Shown: in pieces, positions 1 through 9,043 of the stretch | Layout: each line of letters opens with the position of its first letter | Position numbering within the stretch: position 1 is the stretch's first letter | Source of the DNA: Desulfosporosinus lacus DSM 15449 | GTDB taxonomy: Bacteria; Bacillota; Desulfitobacteriia; Desulfitobacteriales; Desulfitobacteriaceae | Direction of reading: 5' to 3' | Assembly (NCBI RefSeq): GCF_900129935.1 | Contig: NZ_FQXJ01000003.1 | Span: 789,363 to 853,362, forward strand | Length of the DNA stretch: 64,000 bases | Position numbers and translations under genes: made by a program | The notes under the pieces: generated by a model | What the model was told of the DNA's origin: nothing | The model's input: only the letters and a program-made list of their open reading frames with translations | Databases searched by the model: none

Positions 1-1737
1 ACGGCTGAAGGCTCGGATGAAATAGAGCTGGATTGGGATTCAGTAAGTGGTGCAGAATCCTATGAAGTATACCGATCTACCTCGTCATCGGGAACGTACA
101 CCAAAATAGGGACATCGAAATCCTCAAATTATACAGATGATGACGATTTAGATGAGGATACTACCTATTATTACAAAGTTAGGGCAGTAGACGGTTCTGA
201 CAAAAGTGCTTATTCCTCCAAAGAACATGCCACTACGGATGAGTCAGATGACTCTGATATTTCGGCACCTACAAATCTAAAAGCTACCGTTGAAAGCTCC
301 AGCGCAATCTACTTAGATTGGGATTCGGTAAGTGACGCAACATCCTATTATGTATACACATCTGATTCGTCGTCGGGAACGTATTCCAAAATTGCCTCAA
401 CGACAACCTCAAGTTACAGAGACACTAATTTATCGAGGAATACTACCTATTATTACAAAGTTGTGGCCGTGAACAGCTCGGACACCAGCGGATATTCCTC
501 CAAAGCTTATGCGACTACTGCCGGTTCAGACGACGATGTTCCAACGAACCCTTCAACCCAAATCCAGTCGGATCGATTAGCCGGGGAGGATATGTATGGA
601 ACTTCTGCAGAGGTTGCTAAAGCAGGATGGAATACTTCTTATTATGCCATTGTAGTAAGCGGAGAAAGCTTTTCTGATGCATTATGCGGCGCTCCCCTGG
701 CCAAAAAATATAACGCTCCATTACTGCTTACGACAAAGGACAGCTTGAATGAACAAACCAGAGCTCAGTTGGCACGTTTGGAAGTAAAAAGAGTTATCAT
801 GGTAGGCGGAACCGATATTATTTCTTCCGGAGTTGAACAAAGCATAAAAACGATGGGAATGAGTGTTCTGAGGATTGTCGGAACAGATCGTTATGACACA
901 TCTATTAAAATTGCCCAAGCCATGGGGGAATTCGACCAAGCGGTCATTGCCAGCGGTGAAACTTTTCCGGATGCTTTATCAATTGCTCCCATTGCTGCGA
1001 TGAAGGGAATGCCAATCCTGCTTACCCCCAAGGATAAACTGCCGGCCAGCATAGAAGCCTATTTATTAAAGAATGCACAAAGTACTTATGTTGTCGGGGG
1101 AACAGGCGTAATAAGTGACAATGTGCTTAAGCAACTTCCATCTCCAAAACGCCTAAGCGGGATAACCAGGTACGATACAAACATCAGTATTATTAAAGAA
1201 TTCGAAGACGAACTTGATTTCAGCACTTGTTACGTATCGACGGGTGAAAAGTTCGCAGATGCTTTATCTGGTTCAGCCTTAGCTTCATTATTTCATTCCC
1301 CGCTTATTTTGGTTAGTGATCCTGTCGAACAGACAACAATTGATTACATTAGCACTAAGATCGGCAGTATTAAGAAAGAGGTTGTATTTGGAGGAATAGC
1401 CATTGTACCTAACAGCATTTTAATTAATATTGAGCAGAATACCGATGTCTATGATACACCGTCGGCACCGGAAGAGTTAACTGCAACAACTGAAAGTTCC
1501 AGTCAAATAAACCTAACATGGGATTCTGTAAGTGGAGCAACATCTTATCAGGTTTACGGGGCAATTTCCGCTACCGGAACCTATACTCACATTGCAACGG
1601 TAACCACGACAAGTTATATAAATTTCGGTTTATGGGCAGATACTACCTATTATTACAAAGTTAAGGCGGTAAACAATGCTGGTTCAAGCTCATTTTCGCC
1701 TGTAGATCATGCAAAGACTTCTTTGTCTGATGACTAA
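1..1737 (+). CDS. Cell-surface protein with FN3 and CWB2 (S-layer anchoring) repeats, 5' partial
   Basis: The frame is open from base 1, so the true start lies upstream of the window; 578 codons are visible. Order of domains: two fibronectin type III modules (about residues 1-80 and 92-175), three cell wall-binding type 2 (CWB2) repeats (about 187-478) and a third FN3 module (about 486-575). The FN3 modules share the repeated string TTYYYKV. The CWB2 part shows the usual DAL and VGG motifs (SDAL, VGGTDIIS, VGGTGVIS). CWB2 triplets anchor proteins non-covalently to secondary wall polymers in Firmicutes, so this is an extracellular S-layer or adhesin-type protein. The first and second FN3 are acidic and Ser/Thr-rich, typical of spacers. 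No ligand can be predicted. A second CWB2 protein lies at 46953-48911. Confidence 0.9.
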   Translation, partial: TAEGSDEIELDWDSVSGAESYEVYRSTSSSGTYTKIGTSKSSNYTDDDDLDEDTTYYYKVRAVDGSDKSAYSSKEHATTDESDDSDISAPTNLKATVESSSAIYLDWDSVSDATSYYVYTSDSSSGTYSKIASTTTSSYRDTNLSRNTTYYYKVVAVNSSDTSGYSSKAYATTAGSDDDVPTNPSTQIQSDRLAGEDMYGTSAEVAKAGWNTSYYAIVVSGESFSDALCGAPLAKKYNAPLLLTTKDSLNEQTRAQLARLEVKRVIMVGGTDIISSGVEQSIKTMGMSVLRIVGTDRYDTSIKIAQAMGEFDQAVIASGETFPDALSIAPIAAMKGMPILLTPKDKLPASIEAYLLKNAQSTYVVGGTGVISDNVLKQLPSPKRLSGITRYDTNISIIKEFEDELDFSTCYVSTGEKFADALSGSALASLFHSPLILVSDPVEQTTIDYISTKIGSIKKEVVFGGIAIVPNSILINIEQNTDVYDTPSAPEELTATTESSSQINLTWDSVSGATSYQVYGAISATGTYTHIATVTTTSYINFGLWADTTYYYKVKAVNNAGSSSFSPVDHAKTSLSDD

Positions 1738-1755
1738 ATGTAAAAATCACAAAGC

Positions 1756-1800
1756 GAACTTCGAATGCCATTTGCGGCATTCGAAGTTCTTGTCATGTAA
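1756..1800 (+). terminator. Hairpin terminator after the S-layer gene
   Basis: A perfect 14-bp stem (1756-1769 with 1776-1789) and a 6-base loop lie 18 bases after the stop codon. The following tract is only moderately T-rich, so termination may be partial. Confidence 0.7.
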
Positions 1801-1859
1801 TGACGCTTGCTTTTATTTGGCGTAGGAGTAAAATAAAGACAGGGGTGGAAATATTCAGA

Positions 1860-1992
1860 AGAGTCCGTTATTTTACCCGACGTTAAGACTCTCGCTTTTA
1901 TAAGTGGGAGTGGTGCCCCCGTACTCTGCTTTGGTGATAGAGTCCCCCGCCGAAGTCTCGATGTTCAACTTTAATTGAACGAGTTCATTGGA
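1860..1992 (+). repeat. Intergenic structured repeat (family E, copy 1)
   Basis: This spacer before the fumarase genes contains GACTCT at 1887 and AGAGTC at 1939 that can pair across about 50 bases, and ends in a small hairpin module (TTCAACTTTAATTGAACGAG). The last part, from CCGAAGTCTCGATGTTCA, recurs with changes at 46012-46050 and again near 46085-46110. It may act as leader RNA or may be a decayed mobile repeat; nothing in it codes for protein. Confidence 0.4.
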
Positions 1993-2036
1993 ATTATTAT
2001 TGCCATAAAAGAAGATATTGAAGGAGGGATAGAGAA

Positions 2037-2897
2037 ATGAAGGAAATACTTGCGGAAGAGATTATTTCCGCCGTTGAAAATCTCTGCATTGAAGCAAATT
2101 ATAACCTGGGATCGGACATCATGACTGGTTTTAATCAAGCTTTAAAGGATGAGCGTTCTCCCTTAGGTCGAGAGGTGCTGGAGCGTCTCATTGAGAACGC
2201 AGAAATCGCGAAAGAGGAAAGAGTCCCCATGTGTCAAGACACGGGGATGGCTGTACTTTTTGTGAGTATCGGACAGGACCTGCATGTGGTCGGCGGTGGC
2301 CTTACTGAGGCTATTAATGAAGGGGTGCGCCGAGGGTATGACAAAGGATATCTTAGGAAATCTGTTGTGAAGGATCCCTTTGAGCGTGTCAATACCGGAG
2401 ATAACACCCCGGCAGTTATTCATTATGATATTGTCCCTGGGGATGAATTGCACCTAATTGTAGCGCCTAAGGGGTTCGGCAGTGAAAACATGGGCGGCTT
2501 AAAAATGTGCAAGCCTTCTGAGGGCCTCGAGGGTGCGATGCAATTTGTTGTAGATACAGTTGATCGAGCGGGTGGAAACCCTTGTCCCCCAATAATTGTG
2601 GGGGTGGGCGTGGGTGGAACGATGGAAAAAGCTACTTTCTTAGCCAAAAAAGGTCTCTTGCGTGAAGTGGGAATACATAATCCCGAGGAGCGTCTGGCTA
2701 ATATCGAGAAAGAGTTGTTAGATCGTGTCAATCGTTTAGGAATTGGTCCTCAAGGCTTTGGAGGAGTTACAACGGCTCTTGCCGTCAACTTAGAAGTATA
2801 TCCCACACATATTGCAGGAATGCCCGTTGCGGTAAACATAGGTTGCCACGCCACTCGTCATAAGGAAATTACCTTGCAAGGGAGGGCTTGCCAATGA
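2037..2897 (+). CDS. fumA: Fumarate hydratase class I, alpha subunit
   Basis: Catalyses, with the beta subunit, reversible hydration of fumarate to L-malate in the cytosol. The protein is 286 aa, the usual length for the separate N-terminal subunit of the oxygen-sensitive [4Fe-4S] class I enzyme. Cys66 (in CQDTG), Cys183 (in NPCPP) and Cys270 (in GCHATRH) match the three cluster ligands of the family. The ATG at 2037 follows a good AGGAGGG site. The stop overlaps the start of the beta gene by 4 bases (ATGA), so the two are translationally coupled. L-tartrate dehydratase is the close alternative; fumarase is more likely in a general anaerobe. The window holds no other TCA cycle genes. Confidence 0.9.
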   Translation: MKEILAEEIISAVENLCIEANYNLGSDIMTGFNQALKDERSPLGREVLERLIENAEIAKEERVPMCQDTGMAVLFVSIGQDLHVVGGGLTEAINEGVRRGYDKGYLRKSVVKDPFERVNTGDNTPAVIHYDIVPGDELHLIVAPKGFGSENMGGLKMCKPSEGLEGAMQFVVDTVDRAGGNPCPPIIVGVGVGGTMEKATFLAKKGLLREVGIHNPEERLANIEKELLDRVNRLGIGPQGFGGVTTALAVNLEVYPTHIAGMPVAVNIGCHATRHKEITLQGRACQ

Positions 2898-3451
2898 ATG
2901 AAATAATCCGCATTGAGACTCCCCTTACCCAAGAAAAGCTTAAATCCCTTAAAGTTGGGGACAATGTCTTAATAAGTGGTGTGATTTATACCGGACGGGA
3001 TGCCGCTCATAAGAAAATGGTTGAAGCTCTCGAGGGAGGGGAAGACCTCCCCTTTGTAATGAAAGACCAAATCATTTATTTTGTGGGTCCGACCCCTGCA
3101 AAAGAAGGACAAGTGATCGGCTCAGCAGGGCCAACGACGAGTGGACGAATGGATGCCTATTCTCCAAAGTTGATCGCGAGAGGATTAACAGGAATGATTG
3201 GTAAAGGACTCCGTTCCCCGGATGTGATTGAAGCGATGAAAAAACACGGTGCCGTCTACTTTGGAGCGATTGGCGGGGCAGGCGCCCTCATCGCAAAGCG
3301 TATTGTTTCTGCTGAGGTCATTGCTTATCCTGAGCTGGGGCCGGAAGCAGTACGCCGTTTAGTAGTAAAAGATTTTCCTGTCATGGTGATTATTGACTAC
3401 GAGGGCAATAATCTTTATGAAATTGGCAAGGCACAATACAGAAGGGTATAA
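2894..3451 (+). CDS. fumB: Fumarate hydratase class I, beta subunit
   Basis: The 185-aa C-terminal subunit of the two-part class I fumarase. Conserved features include TGRDAAHKK near residue 35 and SAGPTTSGRMD near residue 78. An in-frame TTG at 2888 would add two residues, but the ATG at 2894 has a GGGAGGG site at the right distance and overlaps the alpha stop as ATGA, so it is the chosen start. The gene is followed by a strong terminator and a family A repeat, so the operon has two genes. As with the alpha subunit, tartrate dehydratase cannot be fully excluded from sequence. Confidence 0.9.
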   Translation: MNEIIRIETPLTQEKLKSLKVGDNVLISGVIYTGRDAAHKKMVEALEGGEDLPFVMKDQIIYFVGPTPAKEGQVIGSAGPTTSGRMDAYSPKLIARGLTGMIGKGLRSPDVIEAMKKHGAVYFGAIGGAGALIAKRIVSAEVIAYPELGPEAVRRLVVKDFPVMVIIDYEGNNLYEIGKAQYRRV

Positions 3452-3592
3452 CAATCCAGGTCATCTCCTGATATTATGACATGTCAAGCATTAGAATTAA
3501 GAATATAATTTCAGGATGAACTTATTAAACATTATCAGAGACTTATCGAACATTATCAAAGCACAGTCTGAATGTTGTATATAAAAATAAAA

Positions 3593-3643
3593 ACGGAGGT
3601 CTGTGAATCGCACACTGCGCAGCGGTTTCAGACCTCTGTTTTT
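3593..3643 (+). terminator. Rho-independent terminator after fumB
   Basis: An 11-bp stem with one G-T pair (3593-3603 with 3629-3639) is followed by a T run. The sequence before the stem is A-rich, so it can also work on the minus strand. It sits directly next to a family A repeat. Confidence 0.75.
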
Positions 3644-3652
3644 ATCAATTCA

Positions 3653-3815
3653 GGGGATGTAACGAAACTTGTTTTCCGGTTTATTTCATCCCCACTCTAT
3701 TTGTTAATCCCCTTATATAATAGAGGACTGTTCACCACTTCAAAGGTGTACAGTCCTCTTTCTTGGGATAACCCACCACCAGCTTGAAAAAAATCTCAAG
3801 TTTCGTTACGGCCCC
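3653..3815 (+). repeat. Family A repeat, copy 1 (163 bp, MITE-like, TIRs)
   Basis: Ends are inverted repeats: GGGGATGTAACGAAACTTG on the left and CAAGTTTCGTTACGGCCCC on the right. Inside is a stem GAGGACTGT/ACAGTCCTC extended by CACC/GGTG. It differs from copy 2 (41426-41588) at one base and is about 85-90 percent identical to copies 3 and 4. It has no ORF of its own; a 71-codon frame running through it is fortuitous. No target-site duplication is obvious. Confidence 0.85.
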
Positions 3816-4007
3816 TTATTCTGTTTTGGCGAAATGTTACAGAATTTCAACAACCTTTTTGAAGGATAAGGTGTTTAAAAGAAAGTGAAAAAGACACAAC
3901 TTTTAGTCTAAATAGACACAAAAGCTTCACAATTTCTTAAGCAAAATAATTGGGTTGTGCGGTATAATAAGGTATTCATAAAAACCCTTGATAGGAGTTG
4001 AGGTGCA

Positions 4008-4223
4008 ATGAATTGTCCGCTATGTGAAGCGCGTGATGTCGGCCGAATTGGCCGTGAACGTTATTACTGCAGAGAGTGTTGCCATGAATGGACGAAGGGT
4101 GATGGAGTCGTTAAGATTTATGAGGTACTGTCAGATGGTTCGGTAGAACGCTTAGAAACCAAGTTGGAACCATTTCCCCGTGCGTTACAAGCCCATCCCG
4201 TTGTCCGCAGGCGTGCTGGCTAG
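4008..4223 (+). CDS. Small zinc ribbon protein, function unknown
   Basis: A 71-aa protein with a treble-clef or ribbon-like Cys4 site: Cys3-x2-Cys6 and Cys21-x2-Cys24, followed by an extra Cys25. The rest is basic with a short C-terminal tail. A TATAAT box lies at 3963-3968, but I see no clear -35 box. The start ATG has GGAGTTGAGG upstream. It stands alone between a family A repeat and a terminator (4305-4335). Such small ribbons often bind nucleic acid or a partner protein; no specific role can be assigned. Confidence 0.7.
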   Translation: MNCPLCEARDVGRIGRERYYCRECCHEWTKGDGVVKIYEVLSDGSVERLETKLEPFPRALQAHPVVRRRAG

Positions 4224-4304
4224 AGTAAACGTTTAAAAGGCGCGATTAAACCACCTTTTGTATGAGAAAACATAGTAATCCCTGAATAATGAGTAAGGTA
4301 CTTA

Positions 4305-4335
4305 AAAGAGAGAGCCATTTGGGCTCTCTTTTTAA
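4305..4335 (+). terminator. Rho-independent terminator
   Basis: GAGAGCC and GGCTCTC form the stem with a short loop, followed by TTTTT. It ends the zinc ribbon transcript before the reductase-like gene. Confidence 0.8.
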
Positions 4336-4439
4336 TTATTATTAATAATAATTATCGATTGGTGCAGGATTTCGTCGACTCATATAGAAATGTAGGAGGA
4401 TATAATAATTACTCTAAATTGTATAGAGGAGAGGTTAGT

Positions 4440-5201
4440 ATGACTGAACTTCAACGAGACAGTAACTATCAGTGGACAGGTGAGGCGGTAGAATGTACCA
4501 GTGGAATCCATTGGGCCATCGCGGAACAGGCCAATGGTACTGTAGCTATTATTGTTAATTCGCCCGGAGGGATCCTGACTGGCAAACAAGTGCGTGTTTT
4601 AGCTGAGATTGTAGGCGAAGATGGGGTCATTAAAAATACACGTCGCATGACTTCCCTTCTTCTTATTCCCAAAGAAAAAGTTGCTGCCGCTTTGGAGCAA
4701 CTCCAGGCAGCCGGTCTTCGGGTAGCAAATTTGCATAAGAGCGTTCGAAATATTGCAGCATGTCCAGGTAAAGGGTTTTCCCCTAATTCTCGTGGGGATA
4801 CCTTAGAATTAGCCAGAATGCTTGATGAAGAGTTTTACGGAACGATTCTGCCCTGGGATTTCAAAATAGGAATTTCTGGATGTCCACGTAATTGCACCGG
4901 AGTGCAGTGCCAAGATCTGGGGCTGATGGCTGAGCCCCGCGGAAAATATTCACTTTGGATTGGCGGGACGGAGTCGGGAATGAGCCCGAAACATGGAATG
5001 TTGGTACTCAAGGGGATTCCTCGCGACCAAGTTATTCCTGTTGTAGGAAGAATTTTGGAAACGTATATCTCAGGAGCAGAAGAGTTTAAGGAAGAGCTTG
5101 GCAACCGGGCTCGCCTTTATCGAGTCATAGAAAAGACGGGGTTTGAGCGATTTAAGAAGGCTGTCGAAGAACTCCTGAGCAATGGGGCCGTAAGTAAGTA
5201 A
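4440..5201 (+). CDS. Sulfite/nitrite reductase-like siroheme protein, small form
   Basis: A 253-aa protein with a ferredoxin-like half-domain (about 25-100) and a nitrite/sulfite reductase 4Fe-4S/siroheme domain (about 100-245). ISGCPRNC gives Cys148-x3-Cys152, the second cluster motif. The first motif, normally C-x5-C, reads Cys108-x5-Ser114, so one expected ligand is missing; Cys157 lies close by. The ATG at 4440 follows GAGGAGAGG; a longer frame begins at a TTG (4359) but has no ribosome site. The Cys-rich gene at 5245 follows after 43 bases, probably in one operon. Small proteins of this type are common in sulfate reducers and relatives; their substrates are mostly untested. Catalysis is inferred only. 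Confidence 0.75.
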   Translation: MTELQRDSNYQWTGEAVECTSGIHWAIAEQANGTVAIIVNSPGGILTGKQVRVLAEIVGEDGVIKNTRRMTSLLLIPKEKVAAALEQLQAAGLRVANLHKSVRNIAACPGKGFSPNSRGDTLELARMLDEEFYGTILPWDFKIGISGCPRNCTGVQCQDLGLMAEPRGKYSLWIGGTESGMSPKHGMLVLKGIPRDQVIPVVGRILETYISGAEEFKEELGNRARLYRVIEKTGFERFKKAVEELLSNGAVSK

Positions 5202-5244
5202 ATATAGGGCTTCAATTTAGTGGATGTAAGAGAGGAGCGGGGAT

Positions 5245-5634
5245 ATGACGACTCAAGGATTTAGTAAGCTTAGTGCCTATAAGGCATTTTCAAAGATGGA
5301 CAGATCTTGCTCACAGGGATGTAAATGTTCAGCGCTGTGTCAATTGTTCATGGCAAAAGAATTTCTCAGTTTGTCTGCTCAGACAGGGGAGAAGTTCTCC
5401 GATAAGATACCGGATGACATTCTTGATATGTTCCGAAGTGTTCCTTTAATCCCGGAACGGTATAAAAGCATGGAACTTCAGGAGGCTTTTGTTGAGGTAC
5501 AGAGTATCTGTGATAATTGTGCAACTGATGAACATGATTCTTATTGTACGGTGAACGTGGTCCTTACTGCCCTGGGAATTATATTGGAAGGCAAAGACTA
5601 TATTACGGACAAAGATAAGGAAATCCAGTCTTAG
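5245..5634 (+). CDS. Cysteine-rich protein of unknown function
   Basis: A 129-aa soluble protein. It holds a dense cluster Cys22, Cys26, Cys28, Cys32 and a second group Cys89, Cys92, Cys101, enough to bind zinc or an Fe-S cluster. No known fold is recognised. The start ATG has GAGAGGAGCGG upstream. It lies 43 bases after the siroheme-type reductase-like gene, so an electron-transfer or maturation role for that protein is a reasonable but untested guess. Confidence 0.65.
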   Translation: MTTQGFSKLSAYKAFSKMDRSCSQGCKCSALCQLFMAKEFLSLSAQTGEKFSDKIPDDILDMFRSVPLIPERYKSMELQEAFVEVQSICDNCATDEHDSYCTVNVVLTALGIILEGKDYITDKDKEIQS

Positions 5635-5725
5635 GTACATGTAGTCAGGCAAGACCCCTTGTTACGGATGTTTTTATGAAAAAAAGATTTTAGTTAAAAT
5701 GTTGAAGGGATAGAAAGGATGAATA

Positions 5726-6976
5726 TTGTTGATACAATTACATCAGTTTAGCTTAGATGAGGCTGTTCAATTACTGAGGATAGATGCTGAACAGTTGGCC
5801 CTTCTTAAAGAGGTTCGACTAGTTGTTGAGGGGGATTCTGAAGAAATTATCCGTAATTTTTATGCCCATGTGACTTCGTTCCCAGATCTTAAAGCAATTA
5901 TTGACCGATTTTCTTCGGTGGAGAAGCTGAAAATCACTATGAAAAAGTATTTGTTTTCTCTCTTCCCCGATAAGATTGATGAAGAGTTTATGCAATGGCG
6001 GGTTACAATCGGGCAGGTTCATAATCGGATCAATTTACCGCCTTTTTACTATTTAAGTGCCAATCAATATTTTTGCGACGAAATTATTCCGCGGATTTTT
6101 AAACACTATCGCAAAAAGACGGATCAGGCTGTTCGTGCTAGTTTAGCCTTCCAAAGACTCTTGAGTTTTGACCAGCAAGTTGTCATGGCCAGTTATATCC
6201 AGTCCTATATGACGGAAATAGATAAGAAGGCTGAATTAGAGAATGCCTTAACCGAAATTGACAGCTTACAACGCAGTGTTAGCGAAGCCAGCCAAGCTTT
6301 GGCGGCAACGTCAGAAGAAACAGCAGCCTCTGCGGCAGAGATGAATGAAGCCACTTCGCAAATATCCGGTAATGCCTCTGAGGCTGCAGAGTTTTCCCGG
6401 CAGGTCGATGCTTTGGCTCAAGAGGGTGTCCGAAAGATTCAAGCGATATCTGAGACGATTTTACGGTTAGCAGGTATGACATCAGAGATGCAAGAGAAAA
6501 TGACCGAACTGGATAAAAGCTCTGCACGTATTGCCTCTGTCACGGATGTAATTAAAGAAATCGCTTCCCAAACCAATCTCTTAGCCTTAAATGCCGCTAT
6601 TGAAGCGGCTCGTGCCGGAGACAGCGGCAGAGGTTTCGGAGTTGTGGCAGAAGAAGTGAAGAAGCTCGCCAATCATTCGGAACAGTCGGTTAAAGAGATT
6701 AGCGCCTTGATTACGATTACAAAACAAAATACAGTTGCGGTAAACCACTCTATTGCCCAAACCTCTGATGCTATGCAGGGCGCGGCAACAGAGGCAGGGG
6801 AAGTAGTGAACCGTTTTGGAGAAATAATGTCTGCTATTAATGCAAGCATCCAACAAGTACAGGGGATTGCCCGTCAGATTGATGCCTTGTCGTTGACAGC
6901 CGGCCAGATCGGAGCAGCTTCTGAGGATGTAGCTAATTCGGCTACTTCTTTGGCGCAAATGGGATTACGAGATTAA
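5726..6976 (+). CDS. Globin-coupled methyl-accepting chemotaxis protein (HemAT-like)
   Basis: A 416-aa cytosolic transducer. Residues 1-165 form a sensor globin; His99 in IGQVHNRI is the expected proximal haem ligand. Residues about 190-416 form the coiled-coil signalling domain with the hairpin tip at [20 protein letters not shown]. There is no membrane segment, as in HemAT of Bacillus, which senses oxygen for aerotaxis. In a strict anaerobe it would report oxygen, NO or CO to CheA/CheW. The start is a TTG at 5726 or 5729 after GAAAGGAT; an ATG at 5719 is out of frame. The ORF ends immediately before the family B repeat cluster. Confidence 0.88.
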   Translation: MLIQLHQFSLDEAVQLLRIDAEQLALLKEVRLVVEGDSEEIIRNFYAHVTSFPDLKAIIDRFSSVEKLKITMKKYLFSLFPDKIDEEFMQWRVTIGQVHNRINLPPFYYLSANQYFCDEIIPRIFKHYRKKTDQAVRASLAFQRLLSFDQQVVMASYIQSYMTEIDKKAELENALTEIDSLQRSVSEASQALAATSEETAASAAEMNEATSQISGNASEAAEFSRQVDALAQEGVRKIQAISETILRLAGMTSEMQEKMTELDKSSARIASVTDVIKEIASQTNLLALNAAIEAARAGDSGRGFGVVAEEVKKLANHSEQSVKEISALITITKQNTVAVNHSIAQTSDAMQGAATEAGEVVNRFGEIMSAINASIQQVQGIARQIDALSLTAGQIGAASEDVANSATSLAQMGLRD

Positions 6977-6984
6977 GGGGACTT

Positions 6985-7480
6985 GTGTGACCCAGCGCTC
7001 GGTCGTACGACGCAGAGCAAACTAACCGTTTAAGCGACTGCTTTGGGGAGCGGGGCAGTGTACATCCCTGTACACTGCCCCGCCTCTGGGGTCGGTCGCT
7101 TAAACGGAAGTTTGCTTTTCTGCTTACGTAAAGACGTCGCGCTTGTGTCACACTGCGTCCTTGGCTTGGGTCGAGGGGACGTTGCTCGGGAGAAGGCACA
7201 TTTCATGTGCACCTTCCTTTTCCTTTGTTTACTGCCCCGCCTCTGGGGTCGGTCGCTTAAACGGAGGTTTGATTTTCTGCTTACGTGGAGACGTCGCGCT
7301 CGTGTCACACTGCGTCCCTGGCTTGGGTCGAGGGACGTTGTTTGGGAAGAAGGCACTTACATGTGCACCTTCCTGTATTCTTTTGCATACTACCCTACGT
7401 TTGGGGTAGGTCGCTAAATGGTAGTTTGCTTTTTTGCTTAGGTAAAGAAGTCCGCTCGTGTCTCACTGCGTCCCGGGGTT
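6985..7480 (+). repeat. Family B palindromic repeat cluster (copy B1 plus two extra right arms)
   Basis: 6985-7160 is an imperfect palindrome: the left arm has GCAAACTAACCGTTTAAGCG and the right arm GTCGCTTAAACGGAAGTTTG. The tip is a perfect hairpin, GGGGCAGTGTACA against TGTACACTGCCCC. Two more right-arm units follow at about 158-bp spacing (7161-7336 and 7337-7480), the last one diverged, each with its own GTGCACC-type hairpin. Frames running through the cluster are not convincing genes. B2 is at 53714-54123. Confidence 0.8.
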
Positions 7481-7565
7481 AAGGGGAAAGTCGTTAGAAT
7501 AGACTGGACTAATGGGCAGTGAAGCATAGAGCGTGTAGTATGTTGGTCTAATTGGGGGTAGGAGA

Positions 7566-8789
7566 ATGTTTAAAGATGCTTTCTATATCCGGCAGATGTG
7601 GAGCTTTTCCCGTGCGCTTGATCTTGCTTTAGTTGATGAAGAGGTCGAAAGGGGCCTGCAGATTTCACTTGGGGAACGGCACGGAGAACGGGTTGCTTAT
7701 ATTGCCATGCGTCTGGGTCGTATCTTAGGACTCAATAAAGAATCCCTTGTTCATGTTACAGTAGCAGGACTGTTGCATGACATCGGGGCGGTAGGTTATA
7801 TGGGTGAGTATAATGGGGACCAACATATTTTTGAAAGACATTGTCTTACAGGGGCATCGATTGTTGAGCGCTTTCCTGCCGGAAGAATTCTTGCCCAAGC
7901 AATCAAATATCACCATGAGACTCCGGATCCTTTATACTGTGCTTTGAGGGCGCCTGCTGAAGATGTTACTTTAATGGCTCGAATTTTATCTCTTGCGGAC
8001 CGGGTTGATCTTCGGTTGAAGCGTAGGCCTTCAAACCGTCGGGAGAGAGACGGAATCATAGAATGGGTTACCAAGGAAACGGGGATATTGTTTTACCCGG
8101 AAGTGGCGGATGCCTTTAAACAGGTCGCTCAAAAGGAAGCGTTTTGGTTGGACATTGAACAGCCGGATCTGCTCCAGATTGCTTTAGGGCTGTTGTATGG
8201 ACAGTGGCAAATGCCGGCGACGCGGGAATTAGAAATTGGTTTTACCGATGACTTGGCAGCGACCTTTGCGGATCTGATTGACCAGAAAAGTAAGTTTACA
8301 GCGCGTCACTCGCGGTCAGTTGCGGAAACAGTTGAACGTTTGGCTCGGGGAAAGGGATGGGAAGACGATGGTTTACATGAAATCTATGTGGCGGGTTTAC
8401 TTCATGACTTGGGTAAACTCTCTATACCCAGGAAGATTCTAGACAAGCCAGGCCCCCTTGATCCTGCTGAATTTGAAATAATTCGCAGGCATACATATTA
8501 TACCCACCGCTTGTTGACCGAGGCTGGTTTTCCGACTCGTATGGTTGAATGGGCTGCTCATCATCACGAGTGCCTTGATGGTAAAGGATATCCCTTCGCC
8601 TTGGGAGAGAAAGATCTCGATGAGGGTGCTCGTTTAATGGCAATAGCCGATATTTTTGCGGCGTTAACTGAGGATCGCCCTTACCGGATTGCTATGAGCT
8701 CTGGTGAAGCTTTGGCTTTGATTGAACGTGGGGCGGGGACAAAATTGGACCAGGGTTTAGTTGATTTAGCGAAACGGGTACTGGATTAA
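7566..8789 (+). CDS. Tandem HD / HD-GYP domain protein, probable c-di-GMP phosphodiesterase
   Basis: A 407-aa soluble protein with two HD domains. The first (about 35-160) has His71-Asp72 and a later HHE but lacks GYP. The second (about 235-405) has His280-Asp281-x2-Lys, HHHE at 332-335 and GYP at 341-343, the hallmark of HD-GYP enzymes that hydrolyse cyclic di-GMP. No receiver or sensor domain is fused, so input may come through the degenerate first HD domain. The start ATG follows GGGGGTAGGAGA. It stands alone between the B repeats and a terminator. Substrate is inferred from the family. Confidence 0.82.
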   Translation: MFKDAFYIRQMWSFSRALDLALVDEEVERGLQISLGERHGERVAYIAMRLGRILGLNKESLVHVTVAGLLHDIGAVGYMGEYNGDQHIFERHCLTGASIVERFPAGRILAQAIKYHHETPDPLYCALRAPAEDVTLMARILSLADRVDLRLKRRPSNRRERDGIIEWVTKETGILFYPEVADAFKQVAQKEAFWLDIEQPDLLQIALGLLYGQWQMPATRELEIGFTDDLAATFADLIDQKSKFTARHSRSVAETVERLARGKGWEDDGLHEIYVAGLLHDLGKLSIPRKILDKPGPLDPAEFEIIRRHTYYTHRLLTEAGFPTRMVEWAAHHHECLDGKGYPFALGEKDLDEGARLMAIADIFAALTEDRPYRIAMSSGEALALIERGAGTKLDQGLVDLAKRVLD

Positions 8790-8793
8790 AAAA

Positions 8794-8816
8794 GAGCGGG
8801 GCTTTATTTCCCGCTC
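8794..8816 (+). terminator. Hairpin after the HD-GYP gene
   Basis: GAGCGGG and CCCGCTC form a 7-bp stem just after the stop codon. The 3' side is AT-rich but without a long T run. Confidence 0.55.
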
Positions 8817-8861
8817 AAATTAATTATTTGTTTTATTAGTTATTTAATCCTATACTTCTTG

Positions 8862-9023
8862 ATAGGTGATATAGAATCGATAGAATTATCCAAGGACTTT
8901 GCAACTGCGTATAAGCTATGGAAAGCAGAAGAGATTACAGCGGTAAAGGCTATGGAATTGAGTGGATTAAGCAAGGCGACATTCTACCGGAAAGTAAAAG
9001 AATACGAAGCTAAGAAGGGGTAA
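8862..9023 (+). pseudogene. Serine recombinase (resolvase/invertase), C-terminal remnant
   Basis: The frame ending at the TAA 9021-9023 encodes a helix-turn-helix tail (ITAVKAMELSGLSKATFYRK, then VKEYEAKKG) typical of the DNA-binding end of resolvase/invertase recombinases. There is no catalytic domain and no start codon with a ribosome site upstream. It is the scar of a lost mobile element or invertase at the border of the accessory region. Confidence 0.65.
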
Positions 9024-9043
9024 TAAGCAACCTCTTCTTTTTT
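9012..9043 (+). terminator. Terminator after the recombinase remnant
   Basis: AAGAAGGGG (9012-9020) pairs with CCTCTTCTT (9031-9039) with one wobble, followed by T residues. Confidence 0.6.

Noticed and set aside
3481-3560. Direct repeat of ACTTAT-AACATTATCA type after fumB
   Set aside because: Only two short units, likely chance in AT-rich sequence.
3572-3787. 71-codon frame through the family A repeat
   Set aside because: No ribosome site, runs through a hairpin repeat and is not preserved in the other copies.
7073-7430. Possible CRISPR array in the 158-bp tandem units
   Set aside because: Units are far too long, there are no regular spacers and no cas genes.
7043-7482. Several overlapping 65-124 codon frames in the B1 cluster
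   Set aside because: They follow the palindrome, occur on both strands and have no start signals; composition is that of the repeat.
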